From Kitasatospora sp. NBC_00315 (GTDB lineage Bacteria; Actinomycetota; Actinomycetes; Streptomycetales; Streptomycetaceae), in contig NZ_CP108025.1 in the NCBI RefSeq assembly GCF_041435095.1, positions 3,162,001-3,226,000 on the forward strand: 64,000 bases of DNA, read 5' to 3'. Positions 8,698 to 16,130 of the stretch are shown in pieces. Positions within the stretch are counted from its first letter, which is position 1. Each line of letters begins with the position of its first letter. Both the position numbers and the translations under genes were made by a program. A model generated the notes under the pieces. That model searched no databases, was not told the DNA's origin, and saw nothing but the letters and a program-made list of their open reading frames with translations.

Positions 8698-9111
8698 GTG
8701 TCCCAGATCGACGGCGAGCCCGGAGTGAAGGACTTCGTGGAGGTCCGGCTGCCCGCTGCCGGGGCCTACCTCTCGGTGCTGCGAACAGCGACGGCGGGCC
8801 TCGCGGCCCGGCTGGACTTCACGCTGGACGAGATCGAGGATCTCCGGATCGCGGTGGACGAGGCCTGCGCCATCCTGCTCCAGCAGGCGGTGCCGGGTTC
8901 GGTCCTGTGCTGCGAGTTCCGGCTGGTCGGCGACTCGCTCCGGGTCACGGTCGCGGCGCCGACCACCGACGGCCGGGCCCCCGAGCGGGACACCTTCGCC
9001 TGGACGGTGCTCTCGGCGCTGGCCGGCGAGGTGGAGTCCTCGGTCGCCCCGGACAAGACGGTGTCGATCAGCCTGCACAAGAAGCGCGGCGGTTCGCCGG
9101 CCCACCCGTAG
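8698..9111 (+). CDS. ushX: RsbW-like anti-sigma factor (UshX/PrsH type), GHKL ATPase fold
   Basis: Predicted anti-sigma factor that sequesters the SigH-type sigma factor encoded next. GTG 8698 is used because AGGAGG precedes it by five bases; this gives VSQIDGEPGVKDFVEVRLPA and 137 aa. An upstream TTG at 8630 is an alternative. The fold is HATPase_c_2: VEVRLPAAGAYLSVLRTATAG, LDEIEDLRIAVDEACAILL (N-box region) and DTFAWTVLSALAGEVE (G-box region). Oddly, the N-box Asn that holds Mg-ATP in RsbW and SpoIIAB is Ile here (EACAI instead of EACTN), so kinase activity is doubtful. The symbol rests on position before a SigH-like gene. Confidence 0.82.
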   Translation: MSQIDGEPGVKDFVEVRLPAAGAYLSVLRTATAGLAARLDFTLDEIEDLRIAVDEACAILLQQAVPGSVLCCEFRLVGDSLRVTVAAPTTDGRAPERDTFAWTVLSALAGEVESSVAPDKTVSISLHKKRGGSPAHP

Positions 9112-9144
9112 GGCCAGAGGCCGATCCGTCGAGAAGCCGTACCC

Positions 9145-10392
9145 ATGGAGAACATAGGGCCGTACGCCCGGCACACCCGGGCCGCGCGTACGGCACCCGG
9201 TACCGCCCAACGCGGTACGACCCACAGTGATGACTCCGGGGCCACGCCCGTGGCCCCGGTGCTCCCGGAACGGAACGGGGGAATGGCCGTGAGTGATCTG
9301 GACCGTGCGGGTGTCGACCGGCGACCGGCCGGCGCCGCCGACGTGCCCGCCATCGCCGCCGCCGGGGCAGCCGCCCTCGCGCCGGCCGTACCGCCCCAGG
9401 CGAGCGTTCCCGGCCTCGCCGCCCACGACGACGCGCACCCGAAGGACGCCCACCGGATGAGCCAGCCGACCGAGCCGACGTCTGACCCGTCGCCCACGCA
9501 GTCGTCGGCCGAGCCGTCGGCCGAGGACGACGCCACCGCCGCCGACACCGGCCTCACCGCCGCGGACGCCGCGCCGGCCGCCGGCTCGCCGATCCGACCG
9601 GCGGTCCCCGCGCAGCCGACCCCGCACCGGTCCGGGGCGCCGGACCGGGAGGCGGCCCGCGCGCTGTTCGTCCGGCTCTCGGCACTGCCCGAAGGTTCAC
9701 CCGAACGGGTGGAACTGCGCAACCAGCTGGTCCGGATGCACATCCCCCTGGTGGAGCACCTGGCCCGGCGCTTCCGCAACCGCGGCGAGCCGCTGGACGA
9801 CCTGACCCAGGTCGCCACCATCGGCCTGATCAAGTCCGTGGACCGCTTCGACCACGAGCGAGGGGTGGAGTTCTCCACCTACGCGACGCCGACCATCGTG
9901 GGCGAGATCAAGCGGCACTTCCGGGACAAGGGCTGGGCGGTCCGCGTCCCGCGCCGGCTCCAGGAACTGCGGCTCTCGCTCACCACCGCCACCAGCGAGC
10001 TCTCCCAGCGGCACGGGCGCTCCCCCACCGTGCACGAGCTGGCCGAGCACCTCGGCATCTCCGAGGAGGACGTGCTGGAGGGCCTGGAGTCCGCCAACGC
10101 GTACAGCACGCTCTCCCTGGACGTCCCGGACAGCGACGACGAGTCGCCGGCCGTGGCGGACACCCTGGGGACGACGGACGAGGCGCTGGAGGGCGTCGAG
10201 TACCGCGAGTCGCTCAAGCCCCTGCTGGCCCAACTCCCGCCCCGGGAGCAGAAGATCCTGGTGCTGCGGTTCTTCCGGAACATGACGCAGTCGCAGATCG
10301 CGACCGAGGTGGGCATCTCCCAGATGCACGTCTCCCGGCTGCTCGCCCGCACCCTCGCGCAGCTGCGCGAGAAGCTGCTCGTCGAGGAGTAG
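9145..10392 (+). CDS. sigH: RNA polymerase sigma factor, SigB/SigF subfamily (SigH type)
   Basis: Alternative sigma-70 group 3 factor; in S. coelicolor SigH serves osmotic stress response and differentiation. The C-terminal 240 residues hold regions 2 (LVEHLARRFRNRGEPLDDLTQVATIGL, FSTYATPTIVGEIKRHFRD), 3 (TATSELSQRHGRSPTVHELAEHLG) and 4 (LPPREQKILVLRFFRNMTQSQIA...VSRLLARTL). The first 160 residues are Ala/Pro/Asp-rich and disordered. Other in-frame starts exist at 9283 (GGGGGA before it) and 9457, and S. coelicolor SigH is made in several lengths, so 9145 is only one of the possible starts. Directly downstream of its presumed anti-sigma gene (33 bases). Confidence 0.88.
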   Translation: MENIGPYARHTRAARTAPGTAQRGTTHSDDSGATPVAPVLPERNGGMAVSDLDRAGVDRRPAGAADVPAIAAAGAAALAPAVPPQASVPGLAAHDDAHPKDAHRMSQPTEPTSDPSPTQSSAEPSAEDDATAADTGLTAADAAPAAGSPIRPAVPAQPTPHRSGAPDREAARALFVRLSALPEGSPERVELRNQLVRMHIPLVEHLARRFRNRGEPLDDLTQVATIGLIKSVDRFDHERGVEFSTYATPTIVGEIKRHFRDKGWAVRVPRRLQELRLSLTTATSELSQRHGRSPTVHELAEHLGISEEDVLEGLESANAYSTLSLDVPDSDDESPAVADTLGTTDEALEGVEYRESLKPLLAQLPPREQKILVLRFFRNMTQSQIATEVGISQMHVSRLLARTLAQLREKLLVEE

Positions 10393-10395
10393 GCC

Positions 10396-10448
10396 CGAAC
10401 GGCCGGAGGCCGGCACCCCCTCGCGGGGTGCCGGCCTCCGGCCGTTCG
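10396..10448. terminator. Bidirectional hairpin between sigH and membrane-protein gene
   Basis: Perfect 24-bp inverted repeat (10396-10419 and 10425-10448, 5-base loop) starting four bases after the sigH stop. It lies between convergent genes and can serve both. Confidence 0.88.
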
Positions 10449-10460
10449 GCGACGGGGCGC

Positions 10461-10886
10461 TCAGACCTCGCGCGGCGGGTACAGCACGGCGGTCGCGGTG
10501 GGGTTCAGCAGCGCGCCGATACCGACCACCCCGAGCAGCCCCACGGCCACGCCCGCGGCCGCCGTGGCGCCGCCGCTCTGCCACATGTAGTAGGCCACCG
10601 GCAGGCAGATCGAGTTGGTCAGCACCGCCGGGCTCCGGCCCCACGCGCGGGCCCTCAGCAGCGCCCTGGCGGCCAGCAGCGGCAGCAGGCCGAGCAGCAG
10701 GATCACCAGCCCGCCGAACTCGGTCAGGCCCCGGTTCATCGTCTCGCCGGTCAGGGCGGCGACCATGTCGTAGCCGCCCCAGACGACCAGCGCCGCGCCC
10801 TGGAGCGCGGTGATCGCCGCACCCACGCGCAGCGTGGTGGGCCGGGAGGCGGTGGCGGGCGGGGGGCTGTCGGTTTCTGCGGTCAC
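10461..10886 (-). CDS. Small integral membrane protein (four predicted helices)
   Basis: 141 aa, with hydrophobic segments at about 20-45, 58-80, 88-106 and 108-130. No catalytic motif is recognised, and neither family nor function can be named. GTG 10886 has no ribosome binding site; TACCCT lies six bases upstream on the minus strand, the pattern of a leaderless transcript. It is divergent from the lipid-kinase gene across 50 bases, so the two promoters practically abut. Confidence 0.75.
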   Translation of the reverse strand: MTAETDSPPPATASRPTTLRVGAAITALQGAALVVWGGYDMVAALTGETMNRGLTEFGGLVILLLGLLPLLAARALLRARAWGRSPAVLTNSICLPVAYYMWQSGGATAAAGVAVGLLGVVGIGALLNPTATAVLYPPREV

Positions 10887-10936
10887 TCCAGCAGGGTAGC
10901 CGCCGCCCTCCGGCTACCGCCCCGTAGGCTGGGTGC

Positions 10937-11908
10937 ATGCGCGCTCTCCTGGTCGTTAATCCGAAGGCGACCACCACCAGTGCCCGCACCAGGGATGTCC
11001 TCACCCACGCGCTGCGCAGCGACCTCAAGCTGGAGGTCGCCCACACCCAGTACCGGGGACACGCCCGCGACCTGGCCCGGCAGGCGGCCGACGACGGCGC
11101 GGTGGACCTCGTGGTGGCCCTGGGGGGCGACGGCACGGTGAACGAGGTCGTGAACGGCCTGCTCGCACACGGCCCGGGTGAGCGGGTGCCGCGGCTCGCG
11201 GTGGTCCCCGGCGGCAGTACGAACGTCTTCGCCCGCGCGCTCGGCCTGCCCAACGACCCGGTGGAGGCCACCGGCGTCCTGCTGGACGCCCTGGACGGAC
11301 GCCGGGAGCGCCCGGTCGGCCTGGGCAAGGCGATGACCGAGGGGCTGCCCGACCGGTGGTTCACCTTCACCGCGGGCCTCGGCTTCGACGCCGGTGTGGT
11401 GGGCCGCGTCGAGGAGCAGCGCAAGGCAGGGCGCAGGTCGACGCACGCCCTGTACGTGGGCCAGGCCCTGCGGCACTACGTCACCGAACGTGAGCACCGC
11501 CGTTCCGGCCCGGTGACCCTGGAGATTCCGGGCCGGGCACCGACTCCGGGCCTGGTGCTGGCGATAGTCAGCAACACCTCGCCGTGGACGTTCCTCGGGA
11601 ACCGTCCGGTGTATCCCTCGCCGCTCGCCTCCTTCGACACGGACCTCGACGTCTTCGGCATCACCCGGATGACGGCGTTCGGCACGGCTCGAACGGTCCG
11701 TCAGATCCTGCGGTCGTACGCGCCTTCGACGGATGAGACGCCGGCTGCCGGGCCGTCCGGAAAGCACGTCGTCTCCTATCACGACGTCCGGCACTTCACC
11801 TTGGTTTCGCAGGAACCGGCCCCGTTTCAGGTCGACGGGGACCACCTTGGAGACAGGAGTCGCGTCAGTTTCACAGGCGTTCGGCGGGCACTGCGTGTGA
11901 TTGTGTGA
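10937..11908 (+). CDS. Diacylglycerol kinase-family lipid kinase
   Basis: ATP-dependent kinase of the DAGK_cat family acting on diacylglycerol, sphingoid bases or related lipids at the membrane, 323 aa. The nucleotide motif LGGDGTVNEVVNGL is at 62-75 and PGGSTNVFAR at 91-100; the C-terminal half has the beta-sandwich typical of DgkB/YegS (VSNTSPWTFLGNRPVYPSP, FQVDGDHLGDRSRV). No membrane segment is seen. TAGGCT lies six bases before the ATG and no ribosome binding site is visible, so the mRNA is probably leaderless. It stands upstream of wblE but is separated from it by 371 bases. Confidence 0.9.
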   Translation: MRALLVVNPKATTTSARTRDVLTHALRSDLKLEVAHTQYRGHARDLARQAADDGAVDLVVALGGDGTVNEVVNGLLAHGPGERVPRLAVVPGGSTNVFARALGLPNDPVEATGVLLDALDGRRERPVGLGKAMTEGLPDRWFTFTAGLGFDAGVVGRVEEQRKAGRRSTHALYVGQALRHYVTEREHRRSGPVTLEIPGRAPTPGLVLAIVSNTSPWTFLGNRPVYPSPLASFDTDLDVFGITRMTAFGTARTVRQILRSYAPSTDETPAAGPSGKHVVSYHDVRHFTLVSQEPAPFQVDGDHLGDRSRVSFTGVRRALRVIV

Positions 11909-12279
11909 CTGGAAGGGGGTTCTGCCCTTCTTCTCGAACGCACAAGCCCCCTTCACTCCATAGAAGTACGGGCTGTGAGCTAGGCGACACCGAAGAATCA
12001 AAAATTCCTGACCGAAGGGGGTTGTATCCGGGCCCGAGGTTTGCGAACCTCTACATGGCGATCGGGACGCATCGCAGCGGCAACAACGTCAGAGCCTGAC
12101 GGACGCGGCCGCAACGATTCCCCTGAATCACCCGAACCCCACCCCAGCACAGACCACCCGGGCCCGATGGGCCTTTGGTCCCTTTTGCTGTTGCGGGATT
12201 CGTGAAAGCGTTCACATTCACAAGCCATCGATTGTGCCGGCCCGGGCCACCGCCCGCCGGCAGGAGGAGTTGGACGACC
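11909..12279 (+). promoter_or_regulatory. wblE upstream region with two palindromes
   Basis: No gene is seen. GAGGTT-TGCG-AACCTC (12036-12051) and GTGAA-AGCG-TTCAC (12202-12215) are perfect inverted repeats of operator size. A longer imperfect hairpin, GAAGGGGG...CCCCCTTC, lies at the 3' end of the kinase gene (about 11911-11955) and could end its transcript. The wblE promoter must lie here; I did not find a clean GGAAT-N18-GTT sigma-R promoter on the plus strand. Confidence 0.45.
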
Positions 12280-12531
12280 ATGGACTGGCGCCACCGCGCT
12301 GTCTGCCGCGAAGAGGACCCGGAGCTTTTCTTCCCGATCGGGAACACCGGTCCTGCTCTGCTGCAGATCGAGGAAGCCAAGGCCGTGTGCCGCCGCTGTC
12401 CCGTTATGGAGCAGTGCCTGCAGTGGGCTCTTGAGACCGGCCAGGATGCCGGCGTCTGGGGCGGTATGAGCGAGGACGAGCGTCGCGCGATGAAGCGCCG
12501 CGCAGCCCGCAACCGCGCCCGCACCGCCTGA
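12280..12531 (+). CDS. wblE: WhiB-family iron-sulfur transcription factor WblE (WhiB1-like)
   Basis: Small DNA-binding protein of 83 aa with a nitric-oxide- and oxygen-sensitive 4Fe-4S cluster that works with the primary sigma factor. The four ligands are Cys9, Cys37, Cys40 and Cys46 (C-x2-C-x5-C in the second group), followed by the GVWGG turn (58-62) and a basic C-terminus RRAMKRRAARNRAR. The start is ATG 12280 with CAGGAGGAG upstream. Position next to the pdtaS-type kinase copies the whiB1-pdtaS pairing of mycobacteria, which supports the WblE/WhiB1 assignment over other Wbl paralogs. Confidence 0.95.
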   Translation: MDWRHRAVCREEDPELFFPIGNTGPALLQIEEAKAVCRRCPVMEQCLQWALETGQDAGVWGGMSEDERRAMKRRAARNRARTA

Positions 12532-12798
12532 TCTCCCGGCAACAACCGACCGTCGGCCACGCCCGTCGGTCCCGGTACCGCCGAGGCGGTACCCGTTTTC
12601 GACCGCAGTACCCGATCAACCCATGATCAAGGGCTTCCCTGCCTCTTCTGGCGAAGCCTTCCGTATGGCGGACCGCACTCCGGTGAGGTTCCGCGACGCC
12701 GAGCGGCCCAGGTACTTGATACTGCTCACTGAGAGCAATATCGTGGGCCTAGGCCGCTCACCGTGCGCAACGCGTCGTTGAGCGTCGCACCCAGAGCC

Positions 12799-12835
12799 CC
12801 CGTTCCGGCCGACTCCCCCCGACGGCCGGAACGGG
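12799..12835. terminator. 13-bp hairpin, first of a pair
   Basis: Inverted repeat CCCGTTCCGGCCG / CGGCCGGAACGGG with an 11-base loop. It may be part of the small RNA or a terminator for either convergent gene. Confidence 0.55.
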
Positions 12836-12839
12836 TTGA

Positions 12840-12878
12840 GAGGCCCTGTCGACCCACCCCCCCGGTCGACAGGGCCTC
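12840..12878 (+). terminator. 15-bp hairpin with T-rich tail
   Basis: GAGGCCCTGTCGACC / GGTCGACAGGGCCTC with a 9-base loop, then GTTTTCG. The T-run on the plus strand points to termination of transcripts coming from the wblE/small RNA side. Confidence 0.75.
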
Positions 12879-12956
12879 GTTTTCGTCTCCGCGGCCGGGC
12901 GCCGTCGAAGCCCCCCCAGGGGCGCCCGCCCAGCAGCGCGCGCCCCCAACTTCCGT

Positions 12957-14477
12957 TCAGCGCACCGGAATCTCCAGCACCACCTTGGTGCCGCCGTCCG
13001 GTGCGGCCACCATGTCGAAGGTGCCGCCCAGCTCACCCGTGGCGAGCGTCCGGACGATCTGCAGACCGAGATTGCCGGCCTGCTGCGGGTCGAAGCCCTC
13101 GGGCATCCCCCGTCCGTCGTCCTGCACGGTGATCAGCAGGTACTCGTCCGGCTTGGCGCCGCCGTTCCAGCTCTCCGACCAGCCCATCCCGGTGGACGGA
13201 GCCCGCCCGCGCAGCGCGCTGACCTCCAGGTTGCCCGCGTCCTTGCCGCCGAAGGCGTGCTCCAGCGCGTTCTGCAGCAGCTCGGTCAGCACCATCGCCA
13301 GCGGGGTCGCGACCTCGGCGGACAGGATGCCGAAGCTGCCGCTGCGGCGGGTCGCCACCCGGCCGTCCTGCGAGAGCTCCATCACCATCGCCAGCACCCG
13401 GTCGGCGATCTCGTCGAAGGCGACCTGCTCGTCCAGGGTCTGCGAGAGGGTCTCGTGCACGATCGCGATCGAGCCGACCCGGCGCACCGCCTCGTCCAGG
13501 GCCGCCCGTCCGGCGTCCGAGTCCATCCGCCGCGACTGCAGCCGCAGCAGCGCGGCGACCGTCTGCAGGTTGTTCTTCACCCGGTGGTGGATCTCCCGGA
13601 TGGTGGCGTCCTTCGTCATCAGCTCGCGGTCGCGCCGGCGCAGCTCGGTGACGTCCCGGGCGAGCACCAGCGAGCCGGTGAGCACCCCCTTGGGCTTGAG
13701 CGGGATGGCGCGCAGGGTCACCACTCCGCCCTGTGCCTCCACCTCGGTCTGGCGGGGCGCCCAGCCGCTCGCCAGCTTCACCAGCGCCTCGTGCACCGCG
13801 CCTCGTGAGGGCGGGGCCAGCTCGGCCGTGCTGCGGCCCAGGTGGCTGCCCACGAGGTCGGTCGTCAGTCCGAGCCGGTGGTAGGCGGAGAGCGCGTTCG
13901 GGCTGGCGTAGGTGACGATGCCGTCCGCGTCGAGCCGGATCAGCCCGTCGCCCACCCGGGGCGCGGCGTCCATGTCGGTCTGCTCGACGCCGGGGTACGG
14001 GAAGGAGCCGGCCGCGATCATCTGCGCGAGGTCGGAGGCACTCTGCAGATAGGTGAGCTCCAGCCGGCTCGGCGTGCGCACGGTCAACAGGTTGGTGTTG
14101 CGGGCGATCACCCCGAGCACCTTGCCCTCGCGCCGGACGGGGATCGACTCGACCCGGACCGGCACCTCCTCGCGCCACTCCGGGTCGCCCTCGCGGACGA
14201 TCCGCCCCTCGTCGAAGGCGGCGTCCAGCAGCGGACGGCGGCCGCGCGGGACGAGGTGGCCGACCATGTCGTCCTGGTAGGACGTGGGGCCGGTGTTGGG
14301 CCTCATCTGGGCCACCGAGACGTACCGGATGCCGTCCCAGGTGGGGATCCAGAGCACCAGGTCGGCGAAGGAGAGGTCGGAGAGCAGCTGCCACTCCGAG
14401 ACCAGATTGTGGAGCCAGTCCACGTCGGCACCGGTCAGGGTGGTGTGGCGGCGGACGAGTTCATTCAGCGAGGGCAC
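12957..14477 (-). CDS. pdtaS: PdtaS-type orphan sensor histidine kinase (GAF-PAS-HisKA_2)
   Basis: Soluble sensor kinase, 506 aa. Order: N-terminal GAF-like sensor (to about 160), PAS domain (about 172-285, LIRLDADGIVTYASPNALSAY), HisKA_2 helix with EIHHRVKNNLQTVAALLRLQ (phospho-acceptor His297/298) and HATPase (LTELLQNALEHAF as N-box, DDGRGMPEGF and NLGLQIVRTLA as G-boxes). In mycobacteria PdtaS signals to PdtaR, an ANTAR RNA-binding regulator encoded elsewhere; no response regulator is adjacent here either. GTG 14477 is chosen because TACGCT lies six bases upstream (leaderless pattern) and relatives start PSLNELVR. Two DasR-box-like sequences lie 54-112 bases upstream. Confidence 0.88.
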   Translation of the reverse strand: MPSLNELVRRHTTLTGADVDWLHNLVSEWQLLSDLSFADLVLWIPTWDGIRYVSVAQMRPNTGPTSYQDDMVGHLVPRGRRPLLDAAFDEGRIVREGDPEWREEVPVRVESIPVRREGKVLGVIARNTNLLTVRTPSRLELTYLQSASDLAQMIAAGSFPYPGVEQTDMDAAPRVGDGLIRLDADGIVTYASPNALSAYHRLGLTTDLVGSHLGRSTAELAPPSRGAVHEALVKLASGWAPRQTEVEAQGGVVTLRAIPLKPKGVLTGSLVLARDVTELRRRDRELMTKDATIREIHHRVKNNLQTVAALLRLQSRRMDSDAGRAALDEAVRRVGSIAIVHETLSQTLDEQVAFDEIADRVLAMVMELSQDGRVATRRSGSFGILSAEVATPLAMVLTELLQNALEHAFGGKDAGNLEVSALRGRAPSTGMGWSESWNGGAKPDEYLLITVQDDGRGMPEGFDPQQAGNLGLQIVRTLATGELGGTFDMVAAPDGGTKVVLEIPVR

Positions 14478-14530
14478 AGGGTGAGCGTAGCCGCAGGGCC
14501 GCCGGCGGGCCCTGTCGGCGGGCCCCCGGA

Positions 14531-14589
14531 GGTTGTCCAGACCAATCCCGGAGATGCCCTGGACAACCCGGATTGGTCTAGTCCACAAT
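14531..14589. promoter_or_regulatory. Two dre-like (DasR box) sequences upstream of pdtaS
   Basis: ATTGGTCTAGTCCACA (14572-14587) matches the 16-base DasR consensus A(C/G)TGGTCTAGACCA(C/G)T at 13 positions. Read on the minus strand, 14546-14531 is ATTGGTCTGGACAACC, matching at 12. In addition GGTTGTCCAG (14531-14540) and CTGGACAACC (14559-14568) form a 10-bp inverted repeat. In the rest of the gap (14478-14530, 14590-14817) I see nothing. Confidence 0.6.
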
Positions 14590-14817
14590 GAAGGAGCACC
14601 AAGGAGAGGCCCCCGCGCAAACTGCCCTGACCGCGCGCGGCCACTCCTCGGTCGGACACCGCCGAGCGAGGACCCCGCACAGTTCTCGATCACATCCGGC
14701 GTCCGACGACAGCTCCGGGCTACGGTGCCGCATGGGTTGAGGGTCCCGTGTCGGCGCCGTGGCCCGTAGTGCTTTCCGGGCCCGGCCGGCGGCCCGGCGG
14801 CCCCTCCCCCGTCGACG

Positions 14818-14860
14818 CGGCGAGACCCCCGTCCACAGGCTGTGGACGGGGGTCTCGCCG
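14818..14860 (-). terminator. Hairpin terminator after the SIS-domain gene
   Basis: Perfect 20-bp inverted repeat with the 3-base loop GGC, 14 bases beyond the stop codon of the minus-strand SIS gene. Confidence 0.85.
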
Positions 14861-14874
14861 TCGGTGCGCCGGCC

Positions 14875-15936
14875 TCAGTGGGTCTCGGTGACCTTCGCCA
14901 GTGCGCGGGGGGCGTCCGGATCCTGGCCGCGGGCGATGGTCACCTCGTACGCCAGCAGCTGGAGCGGGAGGATCTCCAGGATCGTCTGGACCTCCTCGGG
15001 TACGCCGGAGGGGAGCGCGAAGCCCGCCGAGGCGGCGTCGACCTGGGCCTGCTGGCCGATCACCACGAGGTCCGCCCCCCGGCCGCGCAGGCGGTCCAGG
15101 ACGGGCTGCAGGGCCTCTCCGCCCTTGCCGTCCGGAACGATCGCGATGACCGGGGAGACGTTGTCCACCATGGCCAGCGGCCCGTGCAGCAGGTCCGCCC
15201 CCGAGAAGGGCGAGGCGGGGATGTAGGTGGTCTCCATGAGCTTCAGGGCCGCCTCGCGGGCGGTCGGGTAGCCGTAGCCGCGCGAGGTGATCACCAGGCG
15301 CTGGGCGAAGCGGTAGCGCTCGGCCAGCGCCCTGACCTCGCCCTGGCGGGCCAGGATGCCGGCGGCCAGCCCCGGCAGATCCTCGGCGGCGGCGCCGTCA
15401 CCGCCGCGCAGGCCCTCGACCAGCAGGTACAGCGCCAGCAACTCCGCCGTGTAGGTCTTGGTGGCGGGCAGTGCCTTCTCCGGGCCGGCCAGCACGTCGA
15501 TGTGGAACTCGGACACCTCGGCCAGCGGCGAGGCCGCGTTGTTGGTCACCGCGAGCGTGATCGCGCCGGCCTCGCGGGCCGCCCTGGTGGAGGCGACCAG
15601 GTCGGGCGAGCCGCCGGACTGGCTGACGGTGATGACCAGCACGTCGGTGAGATCCGGCTCGGCGCCGTAGGCGGTGGTGGTGGACATCGAGGTCAGGCCG
15701 GCCGGCTTGCCGAGCAGGATCTCGATCAGGTACTTCGCGTACAGCGCCGCGTTGTCGGACGTGCCGCGCGCGGTGAGCAGGACGAACCGCGGACCGCGGG
15801 AGGCGATCTCGGCCGCGATCTCGCGGATCCTCGGGGCGCCCTCGTCGAGGATGCGCTGCAGGACGGCCGGCTGCTCGGCCATCTCCGCCGCCATGATCCT
15901 GCCGGGAACGGTCGGGACGGTCTGAGGGTCGGACAT
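14875..15936 (-). CDS. Double SIS-domain aminosugar-phosphate isomerase/deaminase-like protein
   Basis: 353 aa with two sugar-isomerase (SIS) domains, like the C-terminal half of GlmS and the AgaS/GlmD proteins but without a glutaminase domain. First domain: LLTARGTSDNAALYAKYL and VSQSGGSPDLV (phosphosugar loop); second: VITSRGYGYPTAREAALKLMETTYI and DLLHGPLAMVD. The likely reaction is deamination or isomerisation of glucosamine-6-phosphate or a similar sugar phosphate, which fits the neighbouring aminosugar uptake genes. GGAGG lies eight bases before the ATG. A short gap (194 bases) separates it from the DasA-like gene upstream, with a hairpin in between, so it may be transcribed separately. 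Exact substrate unproven. Confidence 0.82.
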   Translation of the reverse strand: MSDPQTVPTVPGRIMAAEMAEQPAVLQRILDEGAPRIREIAAEIASRGPRFVLLTARGTSDNAALYAKYLIEILLGKPAGLTSMSTTTAYGAEPDLTDVLVITVSQSGGSPDLVASTRAAREAGAITLAVTNNAASPLAEVSEFHIDVLAGPEKALPATKTYTAELLALYLLVEGLRGGDGAAAEDLPGLAAGILARQGEVRALAERYRFAQRLVITSRGYGYPTAREAALKLMETTYIPASPFSGADLLHGPLAMVDNVSPVIAIVPDGKGGEALQPVLDRLRGRGADLVVIGQQAQVDAASAGFALPSGVPEEVQTILEILPLQLLAYEVTIARGQDPDAPRALAKVTETH

Positions 15937-16076
15937 CAGGGGTGCCTCCGATGAGATGGATCAACCCCGCACGGGCGGCTGCCCTGCGGGGGCCTCTACG
16001 GCGGCGAGTCCGCACACTCGCTGCGATGGTTCCAGCGGCAATCCTACGGGCGCACCCCGGGGCGGGACAGCCGGGA

Positions 16077-16100
16077 GCACCGCCCGGGGCCGGGCGGTGC
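16077..16100 (-). terminator. Hairpin after DasA-like gene
   Basis: GCACCGCCCGG / CCGGGCGGTGC, 31 bases beyond the stop of the minus-strand lipoprotein gene. The apparent 2-base loop means that one or two inner pairs stay open. Confidence 0.6.
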
Positions 16101-16130
16101 TCTCGGTTCGTGGTGGCGGCCCCGAACGGG

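Larger units (their letters stand above)
12727..12885 (+). ncRNA. Probable small RNA between wblE and pdtaS (possible scr5239-type)
   Basis: The 425-base gap between these genes contains a compact series of stems: TGAG/CTCA around GGCCTAGGCC (12730-12760), GTGCG-CAACG-CGT-CGTTG-bulge-CGCAC (12763-12790), a 13-bp hairpin (12799-12835) and a 15-bp hairpin (12840-12878) followed by GTTTTCGTC. GATACT (12718-12723) could be the -10, giving an RNA near 159 nt; TTGATA-N17-TATCGT (12716-12744) would give a shorter one. A small RNA named scr5239 is known beside the S. coelicolor homolog of the neighbouring kinase; I could not compare sequences. The stretch 12532-12715 shows no gene. Confidence 0.5.

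Noticed and set aside
11909..12279. Sigma-R promoter for wblE
   Set aside because: Sequences like GGGAT and GGGAC occur, but none has GTT 18 bases downstream.
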